From: a virus
Length of the DNA: 57,257 nucleotides
Reading direction: 5' to 3' (one strand)
IMG/VR virus record: IMGVR_UViG_3300028806_000013
Coordinates: 1-57,257 of that record
Positions within the stretch are counted from its first letter, which is position 1; every line of letters starts with the position of its first letter. The translations under genes and the position numbers were made by a program. Under the pieces are notes generated by a model. It did no database searches. It was not told the origin of the DNA and saw only the letters and a list, made by a program, of their open reading frames with translations. Of the stretch, positions 24,328-34,051 are shown piece after piece.

Positions 24328-25239
24328 ATGGCAATTAACACTACGGCAATCGCCAATCTCTTGCGACCGGGCTTAAAGGCCGTTTACGGAGATTACCCAA
24401 GTTATCCTAGTCAGTGGTCGGAAATCTTTACGACTCATGATTCTGATAAGGCTGTTGAAATTGAAGTGGAAATGAAGTTCTTAGGGTTGGCTCAAATCCG
24501 ACCAGAAGGCGCACAAACTGCGACCGATACTATGGGTCAACGGATTGTCACGAGCTATGTGCATAAATACCTAGCTCTTCAGTTTCACATAACTAGACAG
24601 GCGATAAAAGATAATCTTTATAAGACACGTTTCCCATTGATGTCCAGAAGTTTGAAGAAATCTATGCTTCAAACGAAGGAAATCTTAGGCGCTTCGGTTC
24701 TAAATAATGGATTTAACAACGCTTATCCAATTGGCGATGGCAAGTCTTTATTTAACTTGAATCATCCTATTGATGGTGGTGTGTTCGCGAATGGTTTCTC
24801 GACAATTGTTGACTTAAATGAAGCAGCGATTGAAGCGGCTATTCCGATTATCCAACAATTCAGAGACCAAGCAGGTCTAATTTGCATGACACAACCTAAG
24901 AAATTGATTGTGCCACCGCAATTGCAGTTCACTGCTGACCGCTTGTTAGGAAGCTCGTTCAGAACTGGAACTCCAAATAATGACATCAGTGCAATGTACA
25001 ACATGTCATCTATTCCTGAAGGTTTCAGAACTAATCAGTTCTTAACGAATCCTAATGCTTGGTTCATCTTAACTGATGCACCTGATGCGTTTAAACATTA
25101 TGTCCGTGAACCTATCGAAGTGGATGTCTATACAGATTTTTCTACTGATAATTTAATGGCAAAAGCAGTCGAACGTTATTCCTTCGGGGTCAGTAATGCC
25201 CGCGGTGGATTTGGCGGTGGTGTAGCTGCTGGTACTTAA
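24328..25239 (+). CDS. major capsid protein, 303 aa
   Basis: AAGGAG precedes the ATG. IGDGKSLFNLNHPIDGG near residue 135, a helical spine and a C-terminal PIEVDVYTDF region with AVERYSFGVSNARGG fit HK97-fold coat proteins of podovirus and Mu-gpT-like type. It follows the scaffold and decoration genes and is followed by a strong hairpin, as is usual for the most expressed virion gene. Confidence 0.88.
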   Translation: MAINTTAIANLLRPGLKAVYGDYPSYPSQWSEIFTTHDSDKAVEIEVEMKFLGLAQIRPEGAQTATDTMGQRIVTSYVHKYLALQFHITRQAIKDNLYKTRFPLMSRSLKKSMLQTKEILGASVLNNGFNNAYPIGDGKSLFNLNHPIDGGVFANGFSTIVDLNEAAIEAAIPIIQQFRDQAGLICMTQPKKLIVPPQLQFTADRLLGSSFRTGTPNNDISAMYNMSSIPEGFRTNQFLTNPNAWFILTDAPDAFKHYVREPIEVDVYTDFSTDNLMAKAVERYSFGVSNARGGFGGGVAAGT

Positions 25240-25250
25240 TGGCAAAAATA

Positions 25251-25277
25251 CAGCCGGTTACATTTTGTAACCGGCTG
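25251..25277 (+). terminator. strong hairpin after the coat gene
   Basis: CAGCCGGTTAC and GTAACCGGCTG form an 11-bp perfect stem with an ATTTT loop 11 bases after the coat stop. The T-run is missing downstream, so it is more likely an attenuator or a 3'-end stabiliser that raises coat expression over distal genes. Confidence 0.7.
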
Positions 25278-25310
25278 ATTGTTGGAATATCATGAAAGGA
25301 AGGCTTTTTT

Positions 25311-27419
25311 ATGGCACTTAATCAAACTTCGACTCCATTCTTGCCTACCTCTTTGTTGGTAGCAGATTTAACAAAATTCACTGGAATTACGGGCGCACAA
25401 GCTACTAGTCCTGATTCTGTTCCTACATTAACTATCAATCAGACCACACAATTACCTGTTTCTGCTGCATTAGAAGTTCAATCAACCACTGGATTATTGT
25501 TGGTACCACGATTGACTGATGCGCAATATGCAGCATTGATTACCCCTGTTGTGCCACGTCCTCAAGTCGGCGCTGTTCCAGACCCAGGTAACGTAATTAA
25601 TGGGATGATTTATTACAATAGTGATGATGAAAATTTCGTATTCTATCAAAATGGTGCTGCTGTTATTTTGCCAAGTGGTGGTGGTACTGGAAATGTGACG
25701 GGCGTTAATAGCGTTATTAATGGCACCTTAGCCTATTATAACGGTACTGATGGATTATTAATTGATCAGACCAGTATGGGTAATTTAGGTGGATTCAATG
25801 TTTTAGCAAATGAATTAGTCATTTGTGGTACCACTGGAACTGCCAATCAAGTAGCGACTTATGTTGGAACTGCTCAAAGCGGTGGTGGTGGTGCGATTAT
25901 TCAAGCAGCGACTGTTACTATGTCTGCTGGTGGAATCGCGAATGTCACAACCATTCAAAATGCATTAGGCACTCTTTCTCTACCCAGCTATACATTTACT
26001 GCACATACCAATACGGGTATTTTTTCAGCTGCTGGGGCATCTGTTGATGTTGCGGTTGGTGGAGCTGCGGGACTCAAAGTTTTATCGACTGCGGTTCAGT
26101 TTCCTGATGGAACGGCTGCATTACCCGCTATTACTTTCTTAAGTGAAACTGATACTGGTATGTATCGAATTGGCGCTAATACAGTTGGTTTTGGTGCGAA
26201 TGGTGGGACTAACTTCTCGGTTGCAGGAACGATTGCGACATCTGCGACTTATTTGACTGCCGCTGGTGCTGCTGCAACGACAACTGCAACTCCTTCGATT
26301 GCCACTTTGACTGCGACTTCTACAGATACCAACGCTTCTATTAGCCTAGTTCCTAGAGGGATTGGTCAAGTATTGAATGTGAATGGTGCTGTTGCAACAC
26401 CTGCTTATAGCTTTGCTGCGGATACTAATACTGGTATTTACCGAGTTGGTGCTGAGCAGTTAGGTTTTGCTGCTAATGGCGTTCTTAATTTCCAAGTTAA
26501 TGCTGCGTCCGTCAATGTTCCTGTTGGAGCAGTTGGAACGCCAGGAATCGGGTTTTTAACTGATACTGATACGGGTTTATGGCATGCAGCCGCTAATACC
26601 ATTGGATTTGCGGCGGCTGGTGGAAATCAGTTCTCGGTCACTGGGGCTGGTGTAACCAACAATTGGTTGCAAGTAACCGGTGTCGCTACTGGTTCTTCAC
26701 CTTCTATCACTGCATTAGGCACTGCTGATGCAGATGTTTCTATTACTTGTGTGACTAAAGGAGCGGGTGCTCTTGCTGTTAAAAGCTCAGATATCACTCT
26801 TCCAGGAAAATTATCACTGCTTGAAGGGTCAACGAATGGCGTATTGAGCGCCAGCATTGCAGCGCCAGCCAACGTGACTGCATCTTATGTTTTAACGTTG
26901 CCAGCGACTGCTGTTGGTTCCGCAAATGGACAAGCTTTAACGATTGTTTCTGGCGGTGGTACAGCCGCGTTGACATTAGGATTTGCGAATACCAGCGGGA
27001 TTCAGTCCTTATCTGGAACCATCAGTACTGCTAATTTTTTAACAACCAACACTGCTGCGGTTAACATTGTTCCTGCGCCAGCTTCTGGATTTATGGCGGT
27101 TGTTCAAAGGATTATTTTGAATTACGACTTTAATACAGCTGCTTTTGCAGGTGGCGGAAATGTTGTTCTTCAATATGGTGCTGGTGCTTATAACGCTACT
27201 AATGTGTGCAGCAGCCCTCATATTGTGGCCGCTGTTTTTCAAGCGACTAATAACACTGTTTCTACTGCTGCTGGTCTATATGGTGCTTCGGTAGCATTAA
27301 ATTCTACTGTTACAAATGGAGTTGGGGTTTATTTGAGTAATGATACTGCCAACTTTACGGCGGGTGGAACCAGTACCGTTAATTATGTAGTCGAATACAC
27401 CATAGTGCCGGTAGTTTAA
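25311..27419 (+). CDS. large tail-fibre-like protein, 702 aa
   Basis: N-terminal LEVQSTTGLLLVPRLTDAQY block matches the start domain of fibre proteins encoded later. Residues about 220-430 hold several copies of the 'DTDTGIYR.GAN..GFAANG' module common in phage fibres and spikes. The C-terminus is beta-rich and Gly/Thr-rich. Likely a host-recognition appendage or head fibre, given its place beside the coat gene. Confidence 0.82.
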   Translation: MALNQTSTPFLPTSLLVADLTKFTGITGAQATSPDSVPTLTINQTTQLPVSAALEVQSTTGLLLVPRLTDAQYAALITPVVPRPQVGAVPDPGNVINGMIYYNSDDENFVFYQNGAAVILPSGGGTGNVTGVNSVINGTLAYYNGTDGLLIDQTSMGNLGGFNVLANELVICGTTGTANQVATYVGTAQSGGGGAIIQAATVTMSAGGIANVTTIQNALGTLSLPSYTFTAHTNTGIFSAAGASVDVAVGGAAGLKVLSTAVQFPDGTAALPAITFLSETDTGMYRIGANTVGFGANGGTNFSVAGTIATSATYLTAAGAAATTTATPSIATLTATSTDTNASISLVPRGIGQVLNVNGAVATPAYSFAADTNTGIYRVGAEQLGFAANGVLNFQVNAASVNVPVGAVGTPGIGFLTDTDTGLWHAAANTIGFAAAGGNQFSVTGAGVTNNWLQVTGVATGSSPSITALGTADADVSITCVTKGAGALAVKSSDITLPGKLSLLEGSTNGVLSASIAAPANVTASYVLTLPATAVGSANGQALTIVSGGGTAALTLGFANTSGIQSLSGTISTANFLTTNTAAVNIVPAPASGFMAVVQRIILNYDFNTAAFAGGGNVVLQYGAGAYNATNVCSSPHIVAAVFQATNNTVSTAAGLYGASVALNSTVTNGVGVYLSNDTANFTAGGTSTVNYVVEYTIVPVV

Positions 27420-27445
27420 GGTTTTTTTAAATAGGAGCGAGAAAA

Positions 27446-27706
27446 ATGAGTGAAGTAGTTAAGAGTATCGAAGATAGCATTGCTAAAACCACTGCTGACT
27501 TGCAACAACATACGTCAAAATTGAGTCAAATTGAGAAGGCTAGAAAGCAATTGAAATCTGAGCATGAAATGACTCAAGCAGCTATTAATGTTCACAATGG
27601 TGCATTACAAGCATTTAATATCGCATTGGCTGCGGCTAAGGCAGTTCCTGCTGTTGTTGAGCCTGTTATTTCTGCGGTTACTTCTGCTAAAGAGGGAGCT
27701 AAATAG
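27446..27706 (+). CDS. coiled-coil protein, 86 aa
   Basis: Residues 5-55 are an amphipathic coiled coil (SIEDSIAKTTADLQQHTSKL) and the tail is Ala/Val-rich. AGGAG precedes the ATG. Probably a small virion or assembly protein; no family recognised. Confidence 0.7.
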   Translation: MSEVVKSIEDSIAKTTADLQQHTSKLSQIEKARKQLKSEHEMTQAAINVHNGALQAFNIALAAAKAVPAVVEPVISAVTSAKEGAK

Positions 27707-27708
27707 CA

Positions 27709-28833
27709 ATGGCAGTTGCGCAGCGTAACATTAATTGGCCGGCACAGCAGGTTGTAGCAAATGCGGTTACTTTAACAACTTCCTCATTTGGGGAAGATGA
27801 CGAGGCAGTTGTTTCGACAACTGCTTCTGCTTCTGCTGGAAATATACTAATTAATGGTACGCTGTCTAATACGCCAACAGTTCCAACTGCTGCCAATTTG
27901 GGTGATAAAACCGTCCTTGCTAGTAATGTGAGTGTTCTATCAACTGATAATATTTCAGGCGCTACTTTTACAATTAGTGGATTTTATTTAGGGTTGCCTC
28001 AGACTGATTTTGTGACTGGTGTTAATAACAATACGGTTTATACCAATTTGTTGTTTACAACTGTGACTAATGTTTCGGTTGATATGACGGTTACCAATTT
28101 TAGTCTTGGTAAGGGCGGTCCCAGTAATTCCAATCAGACGGCAAGCCTTGTTATTGATGGCACTTATTCAAATTATCTAACCCAATTAGGTCCTTATGTA
28201 GCGACTTTCAAGGATATGATTAGAACGGTTAGTTTTTCTTCTAATGATGACTTAACTTCATCTGGGATTACTTTGACCATTATTGGTACTTATTTAGGGA
28301 ATGTTGTCCAAGACCAAACTATTACTTCAGGAAATTTACCTAATAATAGTATGGTTCAGACGACTCAAATTTTTGATTCTGTAACGCAAGTTATCGTGTC
28401 TGGAGGAACCCCTACTAATTTTAGTATTGGTTTAGGTTTTTATGGGATGCTGCAATTCGTTAATTATGATTTTAAAGAGTCAATTTCAGCGTTAGCCGTT
28501 CAAGTTATTGTTGGTGGCACCATTAATTACAGCTTTGGTGGAACATTGCAAAATGTTTCAAATTTAGCGGTTGCGAATCCGGCAGCTTATTTTGGTGTTA
28601 GTCCACCCGTTAATCCACCAGCAACCCTACCAACACCTAATCAATTATACCTATTTGATGCAACAGCTTCTTCTAGTATGACTAATCTAGCTGTCGATAG
28701 TATGGCATCTGTGACGACATTACCGCTTAGATATTACACAATTTTAATTGCGAATCAGAGCGGCGGTGAAGACCCAAATACCATTGATGAATCAGGTTCT
28801 TTACAAGTTTACTTCATACAAGGAGGAATCTAA
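27709..28833 (+). CDS. beta-rich virion protein, 374 aa
   Basis: A Thr/Ser/Asn-rich protein with repeated 'FTISG..LG' and 'TLTIIGTYLGN' strands, probably beta-sandwich modules. It begins 2 bases after the coiled-coil gene. Likely a structural component of the head or neck; exact role unknown. Confidence 0.7.
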   Translation: MAVAQRNINWPAQQVVANAVTLTTSSFGEDDEAVVSTTASASAGNILINGTLSNTPTVPTAANLGDKTVLASNVSVLSTDNISGATFTISGFYLGLPQTDFVTGVNNNTVYTNLLFTTVTNVSVDMTVTNFSLGKGGPSNSNQTASLVIDGTYSNYLTQLGPYVATFKDMIRTVSFSSNDDLTSSGITLTIIGTYLGNVVQDQTITSGNLPNNSMVQTTQIFDSVTQVIVSGGTPTNFSIGLGFYGMLQFVNYDFKESISALAVQVIVGGTINYSFGGTLQNVSNLAVANPAAYFGVSPPVNPPATLPTPNQLYLFDATASSSMTNLAVDSMASVTTLPLRYYTILIANQSGGEDPNTIDESGSLQVYFIQGGI

Positions 28834-29045
28834 TGGGTCGCGCTAAAAAGATGGCTGAAGGTGGAAAGTGGATTCAGAATATGAAAATGAAAAAAGGGGC
28901 GCTTCATAAAGAAATGGGGGTTGCTACTGATAAAAAAATACCTGCTAAGGCGCTAGAAAAAGCAACTCATTCTAAGAATCCTTTACTGCGTAAGCGTGCG
29001 AATTTAGCGAAAACCTTAAAAGGTTTATCGAAGAACCATGGCTAA
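28833..29045 (+). CDS. small basic virion-operon protein, 70 aa
   Basis: Contains KWIQNMKMKKGALHKEMGV, KIPAKALEKATHS and RANLAKTLKGL, the pattern of a small Lys-rich protein repeatedly found in phage structural operons. AAGGAGG precedes the ATG. Possibly DNA-binding inside the head. Confidence 0.75.
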   Translation: MGRAKKMAEGGKWIQNMKMKKGALHKEMGVATDKKIPAKALEKATHSKNPLLRKRANLAKTLKGLSKNHG

Positions 29046-29054
29046 GGAGCGTAG

Positions 29055-30116
29055 ATGGCCACGTCAGGAACTTATAACTTTCTCTCTCCTAAGAGTGTCG
29101 AACTCATAACCGACGCTTACGAGCGTGTTATGACTATTCCAGACCCCATGCCAGCTCAATTAATTCAAACTGCTCAACGTTCGATTAATTTAATGTTTTC
29201 CTCTTGGTATAACCGAGGTTGGAATCTTTGGACAACTCAAAGACGTGTTTTAGGCATATATGCAGGTCAAAACACTTATACGTTACCCATTCAAGTGCAA
29301 GATTTATTGTGGGCTGAATTACGCACTTCTAATCGTTTATTGGGCGGAATTGCTATTTCTAGTGCTGGCAATGCGCAGAATGCCTTTGATAACAATCCTG
29401 CTACTTTTTGTGATGCAGGAACCAATGGATTTATTGGCTATAACTGGCAAGGTGCCCAGTATGCGATTCAGATGGTAGGTATTCAATCTCAAACGACTGC
29501 TAATTACACGTTAAATTTCCAATATTCCTTTAATGGAACGGCGTGGACAACGGTTTATTCTGTTCCTACACAATCTTATCAAGCCGGTATTTTGAATTGG
29601 TTTGTGATTACTTCTCCAACTTTAGGCACCTATTTTCGGGTAATAGAGACCAATGGCGCTGATTTAAATTTACAAGAGTTATACTTCAATAATGCGCTTT
29701 ATGATACCCGTATCACACCCTTAAGTGCCGTTGAATACGATAATCAGCCTAATAAGAATTCCATGGGTCGTCCTACCTCTTATTACTTTAATAGATTAAC
29801 CACACCCACTTTAACCTTATGGTTAACACCTAGTCCGCAATATAACGCCGTTTTATATACGACTAAGGATGCGATTCAAGATATTGGACAACTTCAGAAT
29901 AACGCTGAAATTCCAGCACGTTTCTTAGAACCTGCGGTTGCGGGATTGGCACATCGTTTAGCGGTGAAATTGAGATTTAAATACAACATACCATCTGATG
30001 TGATTGCAACTTTAAAAGCGTATGCAGATGAAGAATTTGATAGAGCCGCTAAGACAGATACGGAGAATGTTCCAACCAGAATCTATCCAGACATGGTAGG
30101 GGGATGGTTTAGATGA
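29055..30116 (+). CDS. head-tail adaptor (P22 gp4-like) with inserted discoidin-like domain, 353 aa
   Basis: The flanking parts (residues 1-90 and 215-353: YNFLSPKSVELITDAYERV, SSWYNRGWNLW and a helical end with MVGGWF) fit gp4-like head-completion adaptors of short-tailed phages. Residues about 92-213 interrupt them with a beta-rich F5/8-type-C-like domain (AQNAFDNNPATF, YSFNGTAWTTV, YFRVIE, LQELYFNN), which in other proteins binds sugars. The adaptor call fits operon position. Confidence 0.75.
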   Translation: MATSGTYNFLSPKSVELITDAYERVMTIPDPMPAQLIQTAQRSINLMFSSWYNRGWNLWTTQRRVLGIYAGQNTYTLPIQVQDLLWAELRTSNRLLGGIAISSAGNAQNAFDNNPATFCDAGTNGFIGYNWQGAQYAIQMVGIQSQTTANYTLNFQYSFNGTAWTTVYSVPTQSYQAGILNWFVITSPTLGTYFRVIETNGADLNLQELYFNNALYDTRITPLSAVEYDNQPNKNSMGRPTSYYFNRLTTPTLTLWLTPSPQYNAVLYTTKDAIQDIGQLQNNAEIPARFLEPAVAGLAHRLAVKLRFKYNIPSDVIATLKAYADEEFDRAAKTDTENVPTRIYPDMVGGWFR

Positions 30117-30529
30117 GTTATAGACCGAAGGGTAAACATGTCCAGATTGATTCCAAAGACCCTGAATCGTTAGGTCGATGCGATTACACGGGTTCTATCT
30201 TTAATCGAAGTGATTTGGTTAAGCAAATGGAATGGCGCGGGAATGCCCTTGTTTGGACAGGATTTTATGTAGGCCGTCCTTTTGCCGATGTGCCTAATGA
30301 GCAATTACGCCCACCGATGTTGCCTCCGGACCCTGTTCCTATTATTAATCCGCGTCCTAAACAGCCAACGATTGTGACATGGGCGATTGGTAATAGTGTG
30401 CCTTGGAGTGAAATAGATGTATTCAGCTGGGCAAGTTGGGAAGGTGTTTCAGACGGGGTTATTTGTTTGCCCGAACCACAGCGATATGACGCATTAACAA
30501 AAGCATTTTTTGGAGTGGGTAACTCATGA
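30113..30529 (+). CDS. conserved virion protein, 138 aa
   Basis: RCDYTGSIFNRSDLVKQMEW near the N-terminus, followed by a Pro-rich middle and a W-rich C-terminus, resembles a family encoded next to tail adaptor genes in podoviruses. Overlaps both neighbours by 4 bases. Probably a tail or neck component. Confidence 0.7.
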   Translation: MSYRPKGKHVQIDSKDPESLGRCDYTGSIFNRSDLVKQMEWRGNALVWTGFYVGRPFADVPNEQLRPPMLPPDPVPIINPRPKQPTIVTWAIGNSVPWSEIDVFSWASWEGVSDGVICLPEPQRYDALTKAFFGVGNS

Positions 30530-30933
30530 CGCAATTAACAAATTTTCCCCCATCAGGTACTTATGGTGACATCTTAACGACAACACCACCGCCCCCTAAT
30601 TCTCCAGGGTCTGGATTAAACATTGTTCCAGGGCAAGTGCAAGATGGATTTGGCAATGCATCGCCAATGACAATTGGATTGAATTCTGTGGGATTTACGC
30701 GTTCTGGAACGCAGTTTTTCTTACTCGATGGCGTACCGCTTCTAGCGGCGGCTGTTGATATTAACAATGTTTGCCAGGCTAATCCTATTTTTACCGGCAC
30801 TGCTGCCGTGATGCTTCCCAGCGGAACAACAAGCCAAAGGCCAGTTGGGACGCCTGGAATGATTCGATATAACACCACAACCAATGCGGTAGAGGCGTTT
30901 CAAGGCGCTATTCCAGCGTGGGTTTCACTTTAA
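30526..30933 (+). CDS. short fibre-like protein, 135 aa
   Basis: The C-terminus LPSGTTSQRPVGTPGMIRYN followed by VEAFQGAIPAWVSL is the common linker domain of phage fibres. It is small and likely a fibre base or chaperone-like module. It starts 4 bases inside the previous gene. Confidence 0.72.
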   Translation: MTQLTNFPPSGTYGDILTTTPPPPNSPGSGLNIVPGQVQDGFGNASPMTIGLNSVGFTRSGTQFFLLDGVPLLAAAVDINNVCQANPIFTGTAAVMLPSGTTSQRPVGTPGMIRYNTTTNAVEAFQGAIPAWVSL

Positions 30934-30946
30934 ATGAGGACATATA

Positions 30947-32887
30947 ATGAGTTCACCTAATAGCGACGGAAATTTTGGTGGTTTAACGACTCCTATTCTA
31001 ATTGCAGATAATGTTCAAATAGTCGGTGGTAAATCATCCAGTCCAGATGGATTAGGACAATTAACCAGAATAGGTGGTTCTCCTGCTGCTATTGCATTAG
31101 AAATTCAATCGATAACGGGTGGTCTTATTGTTCCACGAATGACGGCTGCGCAACAAACCCTTCAGAATGGTTTTTGGTTGGATGGCACTGTTGTTTATAT
31201 TACGGACGGTGTAGGTGCAGGATTTCAATTTAGAGAATTAGGTTCTTGGATTGATATTCCGGCAGGAGGTATTGGAAATGTGACCTTTAGTGGAACGCCG
31301 CCAGTGGGTCAATTTAACATTCCATTTTTCACGGATACGACTGGTTTAAATATTGGGGATAGTGGTGTCAATATTTCTAAAGTTCCCGCAACTGTTGGGA
31401 TAAATTCTTCTTTAGTCACTGTGAATGAATTAACCTCATTACAAATTATTGAATTTACTAGTTTAGCCCCTTCTCCTACTTTTGGATTAGGAGATTGTGC
31501 AATTGGTATTAGCGATTGGTCTACGGGTATTAGAGTTGCAACGGTATTTAAAACAGATAATACGCATGGTTGTATTACGATTTCGACTGCTTTACCCCCT
31601 ACCACGCCAAATACATCAACTGCGTTTGAAATTCAAGCAACAGACCAAGCATTCTTAAATGCCAGAATGAGTACGACTCAGAAGAATGCTTTAACAGCTG
31701 TTAATGGGATGCAGGTATATGATTCCACGTTAGCGGAAATGAGTTTTTATCAAGCTGGCGCTTGGACTTCTTATTTGACAGCGTCAGGCCCTAGCGTCCT
31801 GAACATTAGGATTGCGCCATCTGCTCCTGCAACGACTAATTTATTATTAACGGATTACATATTGCAATTACCCACTTTTTCGGCTGGTGTGTCGTATGGA
31901 TATCTGGTGGTATTACCGACTTTAACAAGTGCAACGGCGGGTCAGTCCTGGGTTATTAAGGATGCGACGGGGAGTGCTGGCACAGGAACAGAGGCGATTG
32001 CTATTACTAATTATGGAACAGACCTAATTGATGGGATAGTCACTTATACCCTCACTGAGCCTTATAGTTCAGTCACTCTTTACAGTGATGGCAGTAATTA
32101 TTATACCTCTGCGATTAGCACTGGAAACTCTGGCTTATCTTCTCCATTCGTTTCGGTTGCTGCTGATTATGCAGCAGGGGCAGCAGATGGAGTTATTAAT
32201 GTCAGCAACACTTCTGTCGCACGAACCATTACATTGCCTGCGCCGCTTGTTAGAGCAAGAGGACAAATGTTTACCGTCAAAGATGCGTCTGGAGCTGCTG
32301 CAACTAACCATATTACCGTTGAAGCTGCCTCTGGATTAATTGATGGGGCGTCAACAGCCGTTATTAATACCAATTATGGTTCATTAACTTTTACATCAGA
32401 TGGCACTAACTATTATACCACTGGAGAAGCAGGTGTTTCTGGCGGAGGCGGTGGCGTTACAAGTGTTACTGGAACAACCAATAGAATCACTTCGACAGGA
32501 GGAACAACGCCTGCCATTGATATCAGCGCATCGTATGTGGGCCAAACCAGCATTACCACGTTAGGTACTTTGACTTCATTAACGGTTGGAGGTGCTCAAT
32601 TCCTTCATAGAAATGCAATTAATTTCGCTGCTTCTCCTTATACGATGCAGACTACAGATTATTTAATAGCGGTTGATTCTTCTGGTGGCGCTGTCAGTGT
32701 TCTATTAGGAACGCCTGTCAATGGTAGATATATCGTTATTAAGGATGAAACCGGAAATGCCGCAGCCAATAACATTACTATTAGTGGAGCTGGTGTTTTA
32801 ATAGATGGATTATCAACGGCGGTTATAAATACCAATTACGCATCTTTAACATTGTACAGCGATGGAACAAATTACTTTATTATTTAA
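30947..32887 (+). CDS. tail-fibre protein with repeated modules, 646 aa
   Basis: The N-terminal ALEIQSITGGLIVPRMTAAQ block is shared with the 702-aa fibre. The C-terminal half has three copies of a roughly 90-residue module of the form 'ITLP...GQ..VIKD..G....ITI..G..IDG....I...Y.S.TLYSDGTNY'. This is typical of receptor-binding fibre tips. Two further copies are encoded as separate small proteins downstream. Confidence 0.85.
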   Translation: MSSPNSDGNFGGLTTPILIADNVQIVGGKSSSPDGLGQLTRIGGSPAAIALEIQSITGGLIVPRMTAAQQTLQNGFWLDGTVVYITDGVGAGFQFRELGSWIDIPAGGIGNVTFSGTPPVGQFNIPFFTDTTGLNIGDSGVNISKVPATVGINSSLVTVNELTSLQIIEFTSLAPSPTFGLGDCAIGISDWSTGIRVATVFKTDNTHGCITISTALPPTTPNTSTAFEIQATDQAFLNARMSTTQKNALTAVNGMQVYDSTLAEMSFYQAGAWTSYLTASGPSVLNIRIAPSAPATTNLLLTDYILQLPTFSAGVSYGYLVVLPTLTSATAGQSWVIKDATGSAGTGTEAIAITNYGTDLIDGIVTYTLTEPYSSVTLYSDGSNYYTSAISTGNSGLSSPFVSVAADYAAGAADGVINVSNTSVARTITLPAPLVRARGQMFTVKDASGAAATNHITVEAASGLIDGASTAVINTNYGSLTFTSDGTNYYTTGEAGVSGGGGGVTSVTGTTNRITSTGGTTPAIDISASYVGQTSITTLGTLTSLTVGGAQFLHRNAINFAASPYTMQTTDYLIAVDSSGGAVSVLLGTPVNGRYIVIKDETGNAAANNITISGAGVLIDGLSTAVINTNYASLTLYSDGTNYFII

Positions 32888-32898
32888 GGGGAATTAAT

Positions 32899-33237
32899 GT
32901 GGCATATACAGGAATAGGCGTGCCTTTAACGGTTCCGGGTACTCATATTCATGCGCCGAATAATTATACAGTTTTATTAACGGATAATATTGTTGCGCTG
33001 ATTACGGTAACTAATTGGATTATTACATTACCAGATAGTGTTAGTGGTCCATTACCAGGAGTTGCGCAAGTTTTTGTGATTAAAGATTATAACGGAACTT
33101 GTTCTCCAACGAATAATATAGCCATTAGCACATTAAATGGCGCAACTATTGACGGGCAAACGACTTATACGATGGAAACAGCGTGGAGTTCAGTTTCTTT
33201 ATTTTTTGATGGCACTAATTATTTTATTTTCTTCTAA
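32899..33237 (+). CDS. free-standing fibre-tip module, 112 aa
   Basis: Start is GTG 32899 with GGGGAA about 8 bases upstream. The protein is essentially one copy of the module repeated in the 646-aa fibre (ITLPDSVSG, FVIKDYNGT, ATIDGQTTYTM, FFDGTNYFIFF). It may be an exchangeable tip subunit. Confidence 0.72.
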   Translation: MAYTGIGVPLTVPGTHIHAPNNYTVLLTDNIVALITVTNWIITLPDSVSGPLPGVAQVFVIKDYNGTCSPTNNIAISTLNGATIDGQTTYTMETAWSSVSLFFDGTNYFIFF

Positions 33238-33247
33238 GGATAAATAA

Positions 33248-33601
33248 ATGTCTTATTTACCATTTTCAGGAATTTTTCCGATTAATTATCAAATCATTAA
33301 TCCTGGGACTCCTTATGTTGCGGTAGACACTGATTACATTATTGCAGCGGGAAATTCTGGTACACCGCTTGGCACAGCAGTTGTTCAATTACCCGATGCG
33401 CCTGTCGATGGGCGTGTTTATATCATCTTTGATTATCAGGGAAATATTAGTAATCGTGATGCCATCACGATTACGACAGTCAGTGGTGGAACACTATTTG
33501 GAGATATAAATGCTGGCGCGTTGTCTTTTAATATCGTGAATCCTTTTGGTGGTGTAATGATTATTGGGTCTGCAAATCAGGGCTGTTATTACGTTTTATA
33601 G
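33248..33601 (+). CDS. free-standing fibre-tip module, diverged, 117 aa
   Basis: Another single-module protein (VVQLPDAPVDGRVYIIFDYQ, then AITITTVSGGTL and a closing aromatic tail). It diverges most at the C-terminal dGTNY element. Likely part of the same receptor-binding apparatus. Confidence 0.68.
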   Translation: MSYLPFSGIFPINYQIINPGTPYVAVDTDYIIAAGNSGTPLGTAVVQLPDAPVDGRVYIIFDYQGNISNRDAITITTVSGGTLFGDINAGALSFNIVNPFGGVMIIGSANQGCYYVL

Positions 33602-33610
33602 GAGTTAAAC

Positions 33611-34051
33611 ATGCAAATTTTAAACTCAATGGCTAACAACGGACTCGTCGTCCTACAAACACCGAATCCAGGAATAACAGGTGTTTTTAGTGCATCTTCT
33701 GGTTTGGACGGAACAAGCACGAGCAGCACTGCTGTTATTGGATATATCCAGACTGGTGGTGTTAGTTTTATTCCTTTATTTGCGTTTGCAAAATTGTCGT
33801 GGAATGGAGGCACAGTCACGGTGGGGCCAACCATTGAAATTGGATTCGCTGTAACCCCCAATGAGATTGTAGCTGGCACAGTGCTTAATCATACATCGAA
33901 CGGCGGTGTTACACCATTAGTATTAGCTACTCCAATCCCCTCCTTTCCTGTTGGATCGCCCAGCTTCTTTACAACAAGTGTTTCGGTTGCGAGAACAGGA
34001 ACCTCAACACAGGTATTTGTTGAAGTCTATCTAATAGGGATTTACGCTTAA
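33611..34051 (+). CDS. beta-rich tail-associated protein, 146 aa
   Basis: A Thr/Ser/Val-rich protein (STSSTAVIGYIQTGGVSFIP) with no charged clusters, encoded directly after the fibre modules. AGGAG precedes the ATG. Probably a fibre or tail accessory protein; no family recognised. Confidence 0.65.
   Translation: MQILNSMANNGLVVLQTPNPGITGVFSASSGLDGTSTSSTAVIGYIQTGGVSFIPLFAFAKLSWNGGTVTVGPTIEIGFAVTPNEIVAGTVLNHTSNGGVTPLVLATPIPSFPVGSPSFFTTSVSVARTGTSTQVFVEVYLIGIYA

Noticed and set aside
25251-25277. Simple intrinsic terminator
   Set aside because: The stem is perfect but there is no T-run and the virion operon clearly continues; treated as attenuator or stabiliser instead.
30265-30884. Two minus-strand frames (89 and 107 aa)
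   Set aside because: Antisense to well-supported virion genes and lacking ribosome sites.
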